Assembly: GCF_003726095.1 (NCBI RefSeq)
Contig: NZ_CP026031.1
Location: 930,001 to 994,000, forward strand
Direction: 5' to 3'
Source of the DNA: Niallia circulans
Lineage (GTDB): Bacteria; Bacillota; Bacilli; Bacillales; Cytobacillaceae
DNA: 64,000 nucleotides
How positions within the stretch are numbered: position 1 is the first letter of the stretch; each line of letters begins with the position of its first letter. Position numbers and translations under genes: made by a program. Under the pieces are notes generated by a model that saw nothing but the letters and a program-made list of their open reading frames with translations, ran no database searches and was not told the DNA's origin. This document shows, in pieces, positions 35,309 to 43,756 of the stretch.

Positions 35309-35947
35309 ATGAAAAAAAGCAGTATATTTTTTGCAGCAACCCTGTTTGTTCTTTTATTAGCAGGCATGTCTGCATGCAGCAATGCATCTGAAAGTGATTC
35401 AGCGAACAACACAAATAATAAGCAGTCAGAAACTGATCAGAAAGCAGAAAACAAAGACGTTTCTTCTCCGTCTAATGAGTCACCTGCAGATAGTACAGAA
35501 ACTGCTGAAAATAGTAAGGATAGCCAGATGGATGAACCGGCCAGCGAAGATAAATCGCAAGCTGACGATAAAGTAGAGGGAAGAAAAGCGGAGTTTATCA
35601 AAAAATTAGATAACATCCAAAAAGAAGTAGATGCTATGCCTGATAAGAAGGATTCAGATAAAGGCGTAACAAATGCAATGAAAAATTACTATGGTGTATC
35701 CTATGAAAAGTACGATGAGGCTTTGAACGAGATTTATAGCATTTTAAAAGCAGAGTTAGCACCAGAGGTAATGAATGATTTGAAAACAGAACAAATGAAG
35801 TGGATTGAACAAAAGGAAGCGGCAGCAAAGGAAGAGAGAGAAAAATATAGTGGCGGTACGTTTGAGAATGTTGCCAATTATATTTCTTTATACGAATCAA
35901 CTAAGAAAAGATGCTATGAATTAGTGAATGAATATATGGCAGATTAG
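35309..35947 (+). CDS. lipoprotein with LprI-like (DUF1311) domain
   Basis: 212-residue lipoprotein. The signal peptide ends in a lipobox (AGMSAC, Cys near residue 23), followed by a long acidic Ser/Asn/Glu linker (about 24-95) and a C-terminal lysozyme-inhibitor-LprI-type domain (about 95-212) with KTEQMKWIEQKEAAAKE and YISLYESTKKRCYELVN. Related domains in other bacteria inhibit lysozyme, but this activity is not proven for Bacillaceae. GGAG lies 10 nt before ATG. Confidence 0.75.
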   Translation: MKKSSIFFAATLFVLLLAGMSACSNASESDSANNTNNKQSETDQKAENKDVSSPSNESPADSTETAENSKDSQMDEPASEDKSQADDKVEGRKAEFIKKLDNIQKEVDAMPDKKDSDKGVTNAMKNYYGVSYEKYDEALNEIYSILKAELAPEVMNDLKTEQMKWIEQKEAAAKEEREKYSGGTFENVANYISLYESTKKRCYELVNEYMAD

Positions 35948-36048
35948 CCGTCTTTATCAATGCCACCTGGATACGACATTTATAGGCAACATATGTCGGA
36001 CAAAATGTCTCTAAGTTTTATAACATAGGAAGTGAAAGGAGGGAATCT

Positions 36049-36903
36049 ATGGACTGGCTGGATAGAATGAATAATGTACTAGACTACATAGAAGCAAATC
36101 TAGAAGGAGAGATAGACTACAAAGAATTAGCCAAAATTGCGTACTGTTCCGAGTTCCATTTTTCGAGAATGTTTGCATCTATATCTGGATTTACCCTATC
36201 TGAATATATTAGACGCAGACGGTTAACGCTTGCTGCTTTTGAATTACAACAAAGCGATAGGCGGATTATTGAAATTGCTCAATTATATGGTTATGAATCG
36301 GCTGATTCTTTTTCTCGCGCTTTCAAGAAACTGCATGGAATAAAGCCTTCTGAATGCCGCCATCAAGGAACACAGCTAAAGGCCTTTCCAAAAATCTCCT
36401 TTCAAATCGCTATGAAAGGGGACACAGAAATGGAATATCGAATCGAAAATATAGACTTTGAAGTAAAGATTGTTGGGAAAAGCAATCCGGTTCAAACAAG
36501 TAAAGCTTTTAAAAAAATCCCGACCATCTGGAGCAAAGCGAAAAAAGATGGATTTATGCAGGAATTGATTGATCTATCTTGGGAAAATCCGAAGTGCTTA
36601 CTGGAAGGCATTTTAGGTATTTGTGGGAAAGAAGCCGCCATAATGGACGAGGAATTCAATTATTTTACGGGTGTCCGGTATGAGGGAGAAGCAAAAAATG
36701 GGATGGAAACCATCTTAATTCCTCCAGCAACATGGGCTGTTTTTCCCAATATCGTAGAAGCATGGAAACGATTATATTCCGAGTGGGTTCCTACCTCTGG
36801 ATATGAGCTTGCTAATTTACCATGTATAGAATGTTATTATGGCCCAGGACATAAACCTCGCCATGAACTCTGGGTGCCTATTATTCCTAAACCATCCAAG
36901 TAA
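36049..36903 (+). CDS. AraC family regulator with GyrI-like effector domain
   Basis: 284-residue regulator: two AraC HTH units at residues 8-105 (YCSEFHFSRMF; YGYESADSFSRAFKKLHGIKPSE) and a C-terminal GyrI-like small-molecule binding domain starting at MEYRIENIDFEVKIVG, with the usual final acidic/aromatic segment CIECYYGPG. Rob/SAV-type architecture; the ligand is unknown. GGAGGG lies 6 nt before ATG. No target gene is obvious in the immediate neighbourhood. Confidence 0.88.
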   Translation: MDWLDRMNNVLDYIEANLEGEIDYKELAKIAYCSEFHFSRMFASISGFTLSEYIRRRRLTLAAFELQQSDRRIIEIAQLYGYESADSFSRAFKKLHGIKPSECRHQGTQLKAFPKISFQIAMKGDTEMEYRIENIDFEVKIVGKSNPVQTSKAFKKIPTIWSKAKKDGFMQELIDLSWENPKCLLEGILGICGKEAAIMDEEFNYFTGVRYEGEAKNGMETILIPPATWAVFPNIVEAWKRLYSEWVPTSGYELANLPCIECYYGPGHKPRHELWVPIIPKPSK

Positions 36904-36973
36904 ATGACTATAAAAGTAGCTATTAAGAAGGATAACGATGTTTCTTCTCTAATATCTTTATATCGACAAACCG

Positions 36974-37003
36974 AAAGCCCTGCTTCTTACACAGGGCTTT
37001 TTT
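36974..37003. terminator. bidirectional terminator
   Basis: AAAGCCCTG pairs with CAGGGCTTT; T-run to the right. It overlaps the stop region of the minus-strand GNAT gene. Confidence 0.8.
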
Positions 37004-37544
37004 TAAAATCTCCTTTAAGGATCGAATACATATATAAATCATCAAACTTTCCGCGTGTATACTCATAATGCCTTAATAGGCCTTCTTTTAAGAAGCCGTG
37101 TTTTTCGACTAATTTTTGCGAGGCTGTATTGGCTGGTTCGATTAAGGCCTCGACTCTTTCTAAGCTAAGCTGTTGAAATCCATAGGCGAGAACAGCGTTG
37201 AGGGCTTCGCCTGCGATTCCTTGCCCCCAATAGCTTCTGCTTAATTCATAGCCAATTTCTGCTTTATAATGCTTTGGCTGTCTATTCAGAAAGCCGCAGC
37301 TTCCTATAACGATGTTCTCCTTTTTCAATGTGATGCACCAGCGTATGCCAGTGCCTTTTTCCCAGATTGATTTGTACCAATTTATTTCTTCTAATACATC
37401 ATCTGCTGACTTGTAAGGTTCAAGCCCCATATGCTGCACTACCTCTTGATCCGATAAGTAGATATACATATCTTTTGCATCTTCATTTGTTGCCTGTCTT
37501 AAATGCAAACGCTCTGTTTCTATGATAGGGAATGGCTGCTTCAT
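36987..37544 (-). CDS. GNAT N-acetyltransferase (RimJ/RimL type)
   Basis: 185-residue acetyltransferase: TERLHLRQATNEDAKDMY at the N-terminus, EIGYELSRSYWGQGIAGEAL as acetyl-CoA loop and KLVEKHGFLKEGLLR. Substrate unknown. ATG 37544 has AAAGGAG 8 nt upstream; the in-frame TTG at 37550 is too near that site. One of three RimJ/RimL-like genes in the window. Confidence 0.88.
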   Translation of the reverse strand: MKQPFPIIETERLHLRQATNEDAKDMYIYLSDQEVVQHMGLEPYKSADDVLEEINWYKSIWEKGTGIRWCITLKKENIVIGSCGFLNRQPKHYKAEIGYELSRSYWGQGIAGEALNAVLAYGFQQLSLERVEALIEPANTASQKLVEKHGFLKEGLLRHYEYTRGKFDDLYMYSILKGDFKKSPV

Positions 37545-37675
37545 TGACAATACTCCTTTTTTCTAAATACAATGGATAGGTGTATACTTCAACAAGAAAC
37601 AGATAAATTCCTTCAATTGTCAAAAGTCCACAGAATATATATTTGAATTAAAATAATAGAAGAGGAAGTGAAACA

Positions 37676-38383
37676 ATGGATTTGGAAACAGTTATGCAGG
37701 AACTAGAAGCACTAGGGAAGGAAAGAACGAAAAAGATTTATATGGGAAACGGAGCGCAGGAGCCGGTTTTTGGGGTTGCAACAGGTGCGATGAAGCCACT
37801 TTCCAGGATAATTAAGAAAAATCAGCCCTTAGCAGAAGAACTATATGCAACGGGTAACTATGATGCCATGTATTTTGCAGGGGTTATTTGTGATCCAAAG
37901 AGCATGACAGAGGAAGATTTTGAACGGTGGATTGATGCAGCTTATTTTTACATGATTTCCGATTACATAGTAGCCGTTTCTTTAGCGGAAACTGATTTTG
38001 CCCAAGCTGTTGCTGATAAGTGGATCGAAAGCGGAGAAGAATTTCGTATGTCAGCCGGATGGAGCTGTTATTGCTGGCTGTTAGGAAACCGCAAGGACGA
38101 GGAGTTTAGTGAAACCAAGCTTGCAAGCATGTTGGAGCAAGTGAAAAATACGATTCATCAAGCTCCAGATATTGTGAAATCCTCTATGAACAACTTTATT
38201 GCCACTGTGGCCATTTCCTATGTTCCCTTACATGAGCTGGCAGTAGCAACAGCTAAAGCAGTAGGTCCAGTGGAAATCAAGAAAGGCAAGAAAAAAAGCA
38301 CGACCTCGATTGTAGCAGACAGAATACAAAAAGAGCTGGACAGGGGAATGCTTGGGTTCAAGCGGAAATATGTAAGATGTTAA
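37676..38383 (+). CDS. DNA alkylation repair protein family (HEAT-like repeats)
   Basis: 235-residue all-helical protein of the DNA alkylation repair (AlkD-related) superfamily: MGNGAQEPVFGVATGAMKPL near the N-terminus corresponds to the start of the family; AYFYMISDYIVAVSLAETDF and SAGWSCYCWLLGNR follow. AlkD removes cationic alkylated bases, but this subgroup may have diverged. AGAGGAAGTG lies 7 nt before ATG. A long hairpin (38388-38432) ends it. Confidence 0.75.
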   Translation: MDLETVMQELEALGKERTKKIYMGNGAQEPVFGVATGAMKPLSRIIKKNQPLAEELYATGNYDAMYFAGVICDPKSMTEEDFERWIDAAYFYMISDYIVAVSLAETDFAQAVADKWIESGEEFRMSAGWSCYCWLLGNRKDEEFSETKLASMLEQVKNTIHQAPDIVKSSMNNFIATVAISYVPLHELAVATAKAVGPVEIKKGKKKSTTSIVADRIQKELDRGMLGFKRKYVRC

Positions 38384-38387
38384 AGAA

Positions 38388-38432
38388 AAAGGCCAAATTC
38401 CTTCATGTTCAGGGGGAATTTGACCTTTTATT
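38388..38432. terminator. terminator after alkylation repair gene
   Basis: A 14-bp stem with one mismatch (AAAGGCCAAATTCC and GGAATTTGACCTTT), then TTAT. The convergent membrane protein gene ends at 38445. Confidence 0.75.
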
Positions 38433-38444
38433 TATCCTTTGTAT

Positions 38445-38912
38445 TTATGAAAAACCTTTTCTAAACCAGAAGGCAAATGTCTTAGTCATATATAAAACGA
38501 GGAAGTCGATACTGACAGCAAGCCACCAATGCCAGTTTAGATCATGAATAAGATTGCTATTTTTCTCTACTAAAAACATATAAAGATGTATGCCATTGCT
38601 AAAGATTAAGTAATAGAGGAAAATTTTTAGCCGATGTTTCTTTTCCGGATAATAGAGAAGAAAAAGAACAGCGAAGGTTGGCAATACTATGTAGTAGAGG
38701 GAGAAACTCATTTTTGTTGCATGCGAAAATTCTCTATATGGAAATCTCACCAAGTCCATCGATACTTGTATATGTGTAAAGATCCAAGCAGTTGCATGGG
38801 CAAATAAAAAAACAATTTGAAAATATCTTTTTCTCTCTTTCGGAATAAAGCGAATGAGTAAAAACAAACAGACAACCCATGAAACAATTAAAATAATTAG
38901 TTCCTTATTCAT
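38445..38912 (-). CDS. CBO0543-type membrane protein
   Basis: 155-residue integral membrane protein with about five helices. The pattern (short N-terminal helix, FPYREF, YYIVLPTFAVLFLLYYPEK, a Glu-containing helix ending in LNWHWWLAVSIDFLVLY, final FWFRKG) resembles the CBO0543 group of sporulating Firmicutes, function unknown. Its start overlaps the end of the next upstream gene by 8 nt, so the two form one operon. Confidence 0.7.
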   Translation of the reverse strand: MNKELIILIVSWVVCLFLLIRFIPKERKRYFQIVFLFAHATAWIFTHIQVSMDLVRFPYREFSHATKMSFSLYYIVLPTFAVLFLLYYPEKKHRLKIFLYYLIFSNGIHLYMFLVEKNSNLIHDLNWHWWLAVSIDFLVLYMTKTFAFWFRKGFS

Positions 38913-39426
38913 TGTATTTCAGTTCCTTTTTAAACCAACTATAGTAAGTATGGTTAATATACAATGTGACCATAACACTTAGCAGCGTATAATATCCGTG
39001 CCAACTAAGATAGTCCACGAGTTCGGTGTAGCGCTCTATTACTACTTCAAGACAAGTAAAGAATCCAGCAAAGAGAAAATAATAGAAGAATTTTCCTGTT
39101 TTTTTAAATTTTTTGGGAAAGTATAAACTAAACATAATCGCTGTCACAGGGAAAAGGAAAAACTCAAATGTAAAGCTAGACCGGTTAAATTCGTTTGCGG
39201 AGGAGAAGAGTTGAACAGGGTAGTCAATCATATTCCATTCCACAGCAAGTAATCCGGCAGGCCAGGTAATAATCTGCAGAGATAAAAATATCACCCACGC
39301 ATCTCTCGTTTTCTGTTTGGGAACAAGTAAGAAAATGGCAAGGATACTGATTGCGATAATCCCAACTAAAATCCATCTTTCCATATTCATGGGGAATTTC
39401 ACCTGCTCAAATAGATAGTTATTCAT
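38905..39426 (-). CDS. CBO0543-type membrane protein
   Basis: 173-residue paralogue of its neighbour, with the same layout: a first helix (WILVGIIAISILAIFLLVP), DYPVQLF, FFLFPVTAIMFSLYFPKKF, a helix with Glu (FFTCLEVVIERYTELVDYLSWHGYY in part) and a final SWFKKEL. The start ATG 39426 has no strong ribosome site; ATG 39390 (MNMERW) is preceded by a weak GGTGAAATTCCCC stretch and could also serve. First gene of a two-gene minus-strand unit. Confidence 0.7.
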   Translation of the reverse strand: MNNYLFEQVKFPMNMERWILVGIIAISILAIFLLVPKQKTRDAWVIFLSLQIITWPAGLLAVEWNMIDYPVQLFSSANEFNRSSFTFEFFLFPVTAIMFSLYFPKKFKKTGKFFYYFLFAGFFTCLEVVIERYTELVDYLSWHGYYTLLSVMVTLYINHTYYSWFKKELKYNE

Positions 39427-39561
39427 AGTATTGCCGCGGGGACAGAATTTATCCAGAAAAATAAAATGGAAGACTTCTAGATTATTCTACCCTTAACAAG
39501 TGAAGGCAGGTGGAAAGCAACTGTCCATTGGCAGATAGAGAAGTAATAGCAGCAAACAAAT

Positions 39562-39738
39562 TTATTGCTTGCGTTCTCTGGCTTTCCCGTAATGTTTCCA
39601 AACATAATAAATGCACCAAAATACAATCGGCAAAGATAAGGGAATATAACTCTTTTCTGGTGGAAGAAAGAGAATAAGTACAATTCCTATTATTAAAAAA
39701 GAAGGCATTAATAGCCAATACTTTTTATCTATGTTCAT
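39562..39738 (-). CDS. small membrane protein, unknown
   Basis: 58 residues with two hydrophobic helices (LLMPSFLIIGIVLILFLPP and IPLSLPIVFWCIYYVWKHY) and a basic end. ATG 39738 has GGAG 8 nt upstream. I do not recognise a family. It precedes the CBO0543-type pair on the same strand. Confidence 0.6.
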   Translation of the reverse strand: MNIDKKYWLLMPSFLIIGIVLILFLPPEKSYIPLSLPIVFWCIYYVWKHYGKARERKQ

Positions 39739-39916
39739 TTGTACCACTCCAAATAGTTTGTTTATTACATATACGCGCTAGTGGATGAGAAAGTTTCCTT
39801 TCGTTATCAAACTTTCCCCAAGAATGAGAAAAATGCTGTTTTTTCTATAACCAAATTGTTAAGACTGCATATGATAAAGTGGATGGACAACCAATAACTT
39901 GCCAGCTAGGAACGCG

Positions 39917-39957
39917 AAAAACTCTGCTCATTTCATCCTGAGCAGAGTTTTTTTTAG
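39917..39957. terminator. strong terminator
   Basis: A 14-bp perfect stem AAAAACTCTGCTCA / TGAGCAGAGTTTTT with T-tail. It ends the cupin gene on the minus strand. Confidence 0.85.
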
Positions 39958-39964
39958 CAAAAAA

Positions 39965-40615
39965 TTAATAATCAATCTGTTTATGATTAATTTGGATAGA
40001 TATTTTATCGGGAACTTCTTTTTTTGTTTGTTCCAGATTGGAGACGGAGGAAGTTTGGAGGCGATGGGAATCTGGTGGACCAATGACAACAGATTCCTTC
40101 AGCGCAGAAAAAGCATTGGCAACCTTTTCTGAATCCACTCCATATGCTGCTTCAAAAACCTCTGGTGGAGTTAAGCGTAATGTATCGGAGCCTTCCGCAC
40201 TTTCAAACTGGTCATTATTAAAGAAGAGATGTAAGTGCAATTTCTCTGTCGTCGGCTGTATCCAATGCCACCATGCCATTGGAATAAATACGACATCCCC
40301 AACTTTCGCATGGTAATGATGAAGTTTTCTTGTATCTGGATCAACAATCGAAATCATTGCTTCTCCGGATACAATGACATCTAATTCCCATGCGTTTGGA
40401 TGCCAATGTGGCTCTCGCATATGTCCTCTTGTTAAAAATAAATCGACAAAGGCTCCACCAATCATAGCTGGTAATTGTGTGGAAGTAACTTTATAGGCAA
40501 TGTTTTCGGGATTTCTTTCAAAAAATACATTATCACGAGTGTTATAAATAAGATTAGGAGTGCCACTTGATGAATGAATATTCGTGTTATCAGGAATATA
40601 GCCTGACTTTGACAT
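39965..40615 (-). CDS. single-domain cupin protein
   Basis: 216-residue cupin with the metal-binding motif 1 in PHWHPNAWELDVIVSGEA (two His and Glu) and motif 2 in GDVVFIPMAWWHWIQP. The general look is that of oxalate-decarboxylase/germin-type cupins, but only one cupin domain is present, so the reaction is open. ATG 40615 has TTGGAGG 8 nt upstream; an upstream TTG overlaps that site. Confidence 0.8.
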   Translation of the reverse strand: MSKSGYIPDNTNIHSSSGTPNLIYNTRDNVFFERNPENIAYKVTSTQLPAMIGGAFVDLFLTRGHMREPHWHPNAWELDVIVSGEAMISIVDPDTRKLHHYHAKVGDVVFIPMAWWHWIQPTTEKLHLHLFFNNDQFESAEGSDTLRLTPPEVFEAAYGVDSEKVANAFSALKESVVIGPPDSHRLQTSSVSNLEQTKKEVPDKISIQINHKQIDY

Positions 40616-40714
40616 GCGATTTTCCTCCAATACATAATTTTTAAGGAATAGATCCTATTTTTTAATATGCACATGGAATGACGATGGTGTTAAGGAGAGC
40701 AAGAAAAGAGGAAG

Positions 40715-40753
40715 AAAAAATGGAAGATGCCATAATGCTTCTCCCATTTTTTA
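40715..40753 (-). terminator. terminator of Mn-catalase gene
   Basis: AAAAAATGG and CCATTTTTT arms around a GC-containing loop, T-run in the minus direction. Confidence 0.6.
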
Positions 40754-40756
40754 AGC

Positions 40757-41614
40757 TTAATTATTTAAATCCATAAGGCCTGATGCATGCTCATTTGGCA
40801 TATCTGGCAGTTCTGGAACTGGATAGCCTTGCGGTGGTGGAACGACATTTAAATCGCCATTATTTCGGCTAGGGGTTGTGCCTTGAAAAATCTCACCGAT
40901 TCTCGTGTCGTCTAGGCGGAAATTAAATTGGGCATTGTGGAAGCCCATCTCTACATATTTGCGGCATTCAGGATATTTATTAATATCGTAGTTTGGAACA
41001 GGCAGAATTTTCCCCCAATCTACTCCTAATGTTTCTAATGCTTTGGCAAAAGCATTTTGATGAGCATTATCACGAACGATTAAAAAAGCAATCGTTTCTC
41101 TTAATGTCTTATTATCGCTCATTTCATAAATTCTTGATTTTTGAAGAACTCCTGTTGATTCTAACATTACATTATTGAGAAGATTAGCAACGAGGTTTCC
41201 ATGGTCGTACACCCAAGAACCATTCCATGGATTTCCGCCTGCATCGACAGGAAGAGAAGCTTTTGCACCAATTATATAATGGTGAGGGTTTGCCCCGCCT
41301 TTGATGACATCATCTAAAGGAGCTCCATCACTTGCCATATTTCCTGGCATGCTACCACCAGAATCGTTTAGAAGCTGATTGATAGTGGATTGTACAAGCT
41401 CTACATGGCTAAGCTCTTCCAAGAATACGCCGCGGATAAGATCACGATACTGTTTTGCTTTTCCACGGAAGTTAGCGCTTTGAAAGGAGAACTGCATTAG
41501 TGTTCTCATTTCTCCAAACTGTCCGCCTAATGCCTCCTGCAATACTTTTGCTGCATTTGGATCTGGTTTGTCTGGGACGATCATATTGATTAAATCTTCT
41601 TTATAAAAATACAT
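40757..41614 (-). CDS. manganese catalase
   Basis: 285-residue dimanganese catalase that splits hydrogen peroxide; size and C-terminal Pro-rich tail (VVPPPQGYPVPELPDMP) match the YdbD-type Bacillus enzymes. Metal ligands lie in the ferritin-like bundle: GGQFGEMRTLMQFSFQS, FLEELSHVELV and VRDNAHQNAFAKALE. No signal peptide is present; relatives occur in spores. AAGGAG lies 12 nt before ATG. Confidence 0.93.
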   Translation of the reverse strand: MYFYKEDLINMIVPDKPDPNAAKVLQEALGGQFGEMRTLMQFSFQSANFRGKAKQYRDLIRGVFLEELSHVELVQSTINQLLNDSGGSMPGNMASDGAPLDDVIKGGANPHHYIIGAKASLPVDAGGNPWNGSWVYDHGNLVANLLNNVMLESTGVLQKSRIYEMSDNKTLRETIAFLIVRDNAHQNAFAKALETLGVDWGKILPVPNYDINKYPECRKYVEMGFHNAQFNFRLDDTRIGEIFQGTTPSRNNGDLNVVPPPQGYPVPELPDMPNEHASGLMDLNN

Positions 41615-41769
41615 ACATCATCTAGCTCCTTTTTGATAATCTGCATATCGTTTTTATGATTCCAAAAGTAGCTGAATCTATTCTGTACTAGAGAGAGTTG
41701 GAAATTTTTTGATAGGAAAAGATGATGATTTTTGTTAGAGTGAAGGAAGCATTTTGCTAATGGGGGAAC

Positions 41770-42294
41770 ATGAAAAGATTAGTCATCATGACAGTGGGCG
41801 TGACACATAGCGGAAAGTCCACTTTTTACGCAAACGTTAAAAGCAGACTTGAAAACGCGATTGTCATGGATCAAGATAATCATGCAGAATTTTTGCAGAC
41901 CTATTATGAAAAGCTTTTGCCAAAGAAGTGGCCTAATCTTATTAAGCATGCTCTCACAAAAACAATTGTTGATTATGCCGTCCATCACTCTGACTGTCAT
42001 CTCATTTTGAGTAATAGCAATCGCGAAAGTCGGATGGAACTGCTTCAATAGTATAAAACACATGGTTTCACGACGATTCTTGTCCATTTTGATCTGCCGA
42101 TAGAGCTGCTAAAGGAGAGAATTGCGAGAAGCAAGCAGGGAAAATTACGTTTGAGAACAGCAGCCACTTACGAAGTCGCTTCTTGAGCGTCAGCATAAAT
42201 AAGCAGCGAAGGGGTAGCGGATTATTTATATAGGGTAAAGCAGGAAGCAGATATCTCAGTTACGAGGGATTTGATTGTTAGTATATTTAAGTAG
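41770..42294 (+). pseudogene. P-loop kinase (zeta-toxin/AAA_33-like), inactivated
   Basis: ATG 41770 opens a P-loop protein, MKRLVIMTVGVTHSGKSTF, with DQDNHAE further on. TAG at 42049 stops it; the same frame continues with a typical VHFDLPIELLKERIARSKQG. A frameshift near 42180 leads to LLERQHK, another stop, then EGVADYLYRVKQEADISVT in a third frame ending at 42294. At least one nonsense change and two frameshifts show it is decayed. Confidence 0.8.
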
Positions 42295-42307
42295 GCTAAA
42301 AAAATTG

Positions 42308-42360
42308 ATTCCTGAGATGAATGGAGTCCATTTTTCATGACCATTAATCTCAGGATTTTA
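42308..42360. terminator. terminator, usable in both directions
   Basis: CCTGAGAT and ATCTCAGG with an inner AATGG/CCATT extension; T-rich end on the right, A-rich on the left. Confidence 0.7.
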
Positions 42361-42375
42361 TTTATTTAAGGCAAC

Positions 42376-42741
42376 TTAAAAAACAGCATTTTCCTTAAAT
42401 AAATAGTAAGATAATAGCTTTTCTGTATTTGCTTTTAATTCTGTATTAGCAAATCGGTGAACTTCGTGATAGTTGGCTACATAGTAATGATACTCGGTAA
42501 AGTTTTTATCCATATTGCCTTTTATTAGTTTTAATTTCTTTCTATCCATTTTTTCTTTGAAGCCTTTTAAATCATCTTGGACTTTTTTCATCGTATGTTC
42601 GATTAAGTTTAGATAGACTTGATTAAGTTTAAAGGGAGTTGTTTTTGCTTGCTGGTAATCTCTTTCTAAAACAGTTAGCAAGAGAGGCAAATAAATGAGA
42701 TGTTCCAGTATTTTTATGTCTTCCTTTGATAGTCTATTCAT
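42376..42741 (-). CDS. hypothetical protein in YolD operon
   Basis: 121-residue mostly helical basic protein (NRLSKEDIKILEHLIYLPLL, AYNL-less start). I do not recognise a named family, although similar small proteins accompany yolD/Y-family polymerase genes in Bacillus. ATG 42741 has AAAGGAAA 7 nt upstream and lies 16 nt after the YolD stop, so it is the second gene of a LexA-controlled unit. Confidence 0.65.
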   Translation of the reverse strand: MNRLSKEDIKILEHLIYLPLLLTVLERDYQQAKTTPFKLNQVYLNLIEHTMKKVQDDLKGFKEKMDRKKLKLIKGNMDKNFTEYHYYVANYHEVHRFANTELKANTEKLLSYYLFKENAVF

Positions 42742-42757
42742 GGTGATTTCCTTTAAA

Positions 42758-43087
42758 TTATAGGCGTTCCACATCGATTAATAGATGGAATGGAATGTAG
42801 TGAATAACATTGGTTTCGTCTTCTATCCGAAGTTCCTTTTTTAAGTAGTCAATAAAAACAGTTCTGCCAATGAATGTTTCGATAAATCCATTTTTAAATA
42901 ATGAAAATTGCAGAAATAAATGATATTCCATTCCCTCGTGAATAAGTAAATCGATATCATTTAATTTTTCTTGATCTAATTCTGGCTTTTTTATTTTTTT
43001 CTCATTTAATAGCTCTTCTTTCACAGCAGCAACATGTTCTGGCAGCATCATTGCTACCCATTTTTTTGTTCCACGGTCTTTAATCAT
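42758..43087 (-). CDS. YolD-like protein
   Basis: 109-residue YolD-family protein: IKDRGTKKWVAMMLPEHV at the N-terminus is the family hallmark. YolD proteins usually sit beside uvrX/yqjW-type Y-family polymerases and are SOS-induced; the function is thought to be linked to those polymerases. AAGGAGAG lies 8 nt before ATG. Two LexA boxes at 43120-43163 cover its promoter. The Y-family polymerase of this window is 5 kb away behind a truncated yolD. Confidence 0.88.
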   Translation of the reverse strand: MIKDRGTKKWVAMMLPEHVAAVKEELLNEKKIKKPELDQEKLNDIDLLIHEGMEYHLFLQFSLFKNGFIETFIGRTVFIDYLKKELRIEDETNVIHYIPFHLLIDVERL

Positions 43088-43119
43088 GTAAACACTCTCC
43101 TTATATTATTATAATAAAA

Positions 43120-43163
43120 CGAACAGACGTTCTTTTCAATACTTTTTTGAGAACGTTTGTTCG
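43120..43163 (-). promoter_or_regulatory. two LexA boxes over the YolD promoter
   Basis: CGAACAGACGTTC (43120-43132) and GAACGTTTGTTCG (43151-43163) both fit the Bacillus box CGAAC-N4-GTTCG. On the minus strand TTGAAA and TATTAT lie 17 nt apart with one box between them. The two boxes with their flanks form an 18-bp inverted repeat with one mismatch. Confidence 0.85.
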
Positions 43164-43327
43164 TTTTATAATATGCACATAATGATTATATATATGTGAA
43201 GTTAGAAAAAATCGTAGCGTATAGGAAACCACTGGTTAGGTGAGTGCGTATAAAACATAAAAGCGAGGGTGATCGAAGAGAGTAGGGGATTTTCGGTTTC
43301 GCTAATAAACGTGGAGGAGCTGATTAT

Positions 43328-43460
43328 ATGTTTGACTATCAATTTGTTTCCATTCCCGTTAAAGGATTGAGTGGAATACTCAAAATGGATTATCAACCAA
43401 TTTGTTCATGAATATGCAAGAAACGGTGGAGTTGCTTTTAACAATGGAGCTAGTTTTTGA
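43328..43460 (+). pseudogene. DUF4177-like small gene, frameshifted
   Basis: ATG 43328, with GGAGG 9 nt upstream, reads MFDYQFVSIPVKGLSG and stops at 43411. The other frame continues with VHEYARNGG up to 43460. The joined sequence resembles DUF4177 proteins (about 55-65 aa). A good terminator follows at 43477. Confidence 0.55.
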
Positions 43461-43476
43461 AAAAAACGAAAAGAAG

Positions 43477-43503
43477 GGGAAGGCAGTGGGCCTTCCCTTT
43501 TTA
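43477..43503. terminator. terminator between small pseudogene and DUF2164 gene
   Basis: GGGAAGGC pairs with GCCTTCCC; TTTTT follows. Confidence 0.8.
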
Positions 43504-43743
43504 TTTAATCGGTCTTTCCAGTGTCAATAATTCGTCTTCAAGAGAGCTGGCTCTTTCTTCCACGATTTTTCTTGCATCTTTTACTCCAGCATTATAAAAA
43601 TGGGGAGCAAGGGAGTCTTTCACAAAGTCTAACACTCGTTCGGCAGCAAATTCCGAAATCTCTTCTTCTCGCTCTTGAGAAAAAAAGAATTGAATGTCTG
43701 CAATCATTGCTTTTTGTTGTTCTCTAGTCAATTTATAAAACAT
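43501..43743 (-). CDS. DUF2164 family protein
   Basis: 80-residue protein with the DUF2164 pattern (KLTREQQKAMIADIQFFFSQ, AERVLDFVKDSLAPHFYNAG). Function is unknown. ATG 43743 has AAAGGACGGG upstream; the longer frame starting at 43914 overlaps the preceding gene and is not needed. It lies 13 nt after the GNAT stop and is probably co-transcribed with it. Confidence 0.85.
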   Translation of the reverse strand: MFYKLTREQQKAMIADIQFFFSQEREEEISEFAAERVLDFVKDSLAPHFYNAGVKDARKIVEERASSLEDELLTLERPIK

Positions 43744-43756
43744 GGTATCCCGTCCT

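Noticed and set aside
41770-42051. Zeta-toxin toxin-antitoxin module
   Set aside because: The P-loop gene is interrupted and no antitoxin gene is adjacent.
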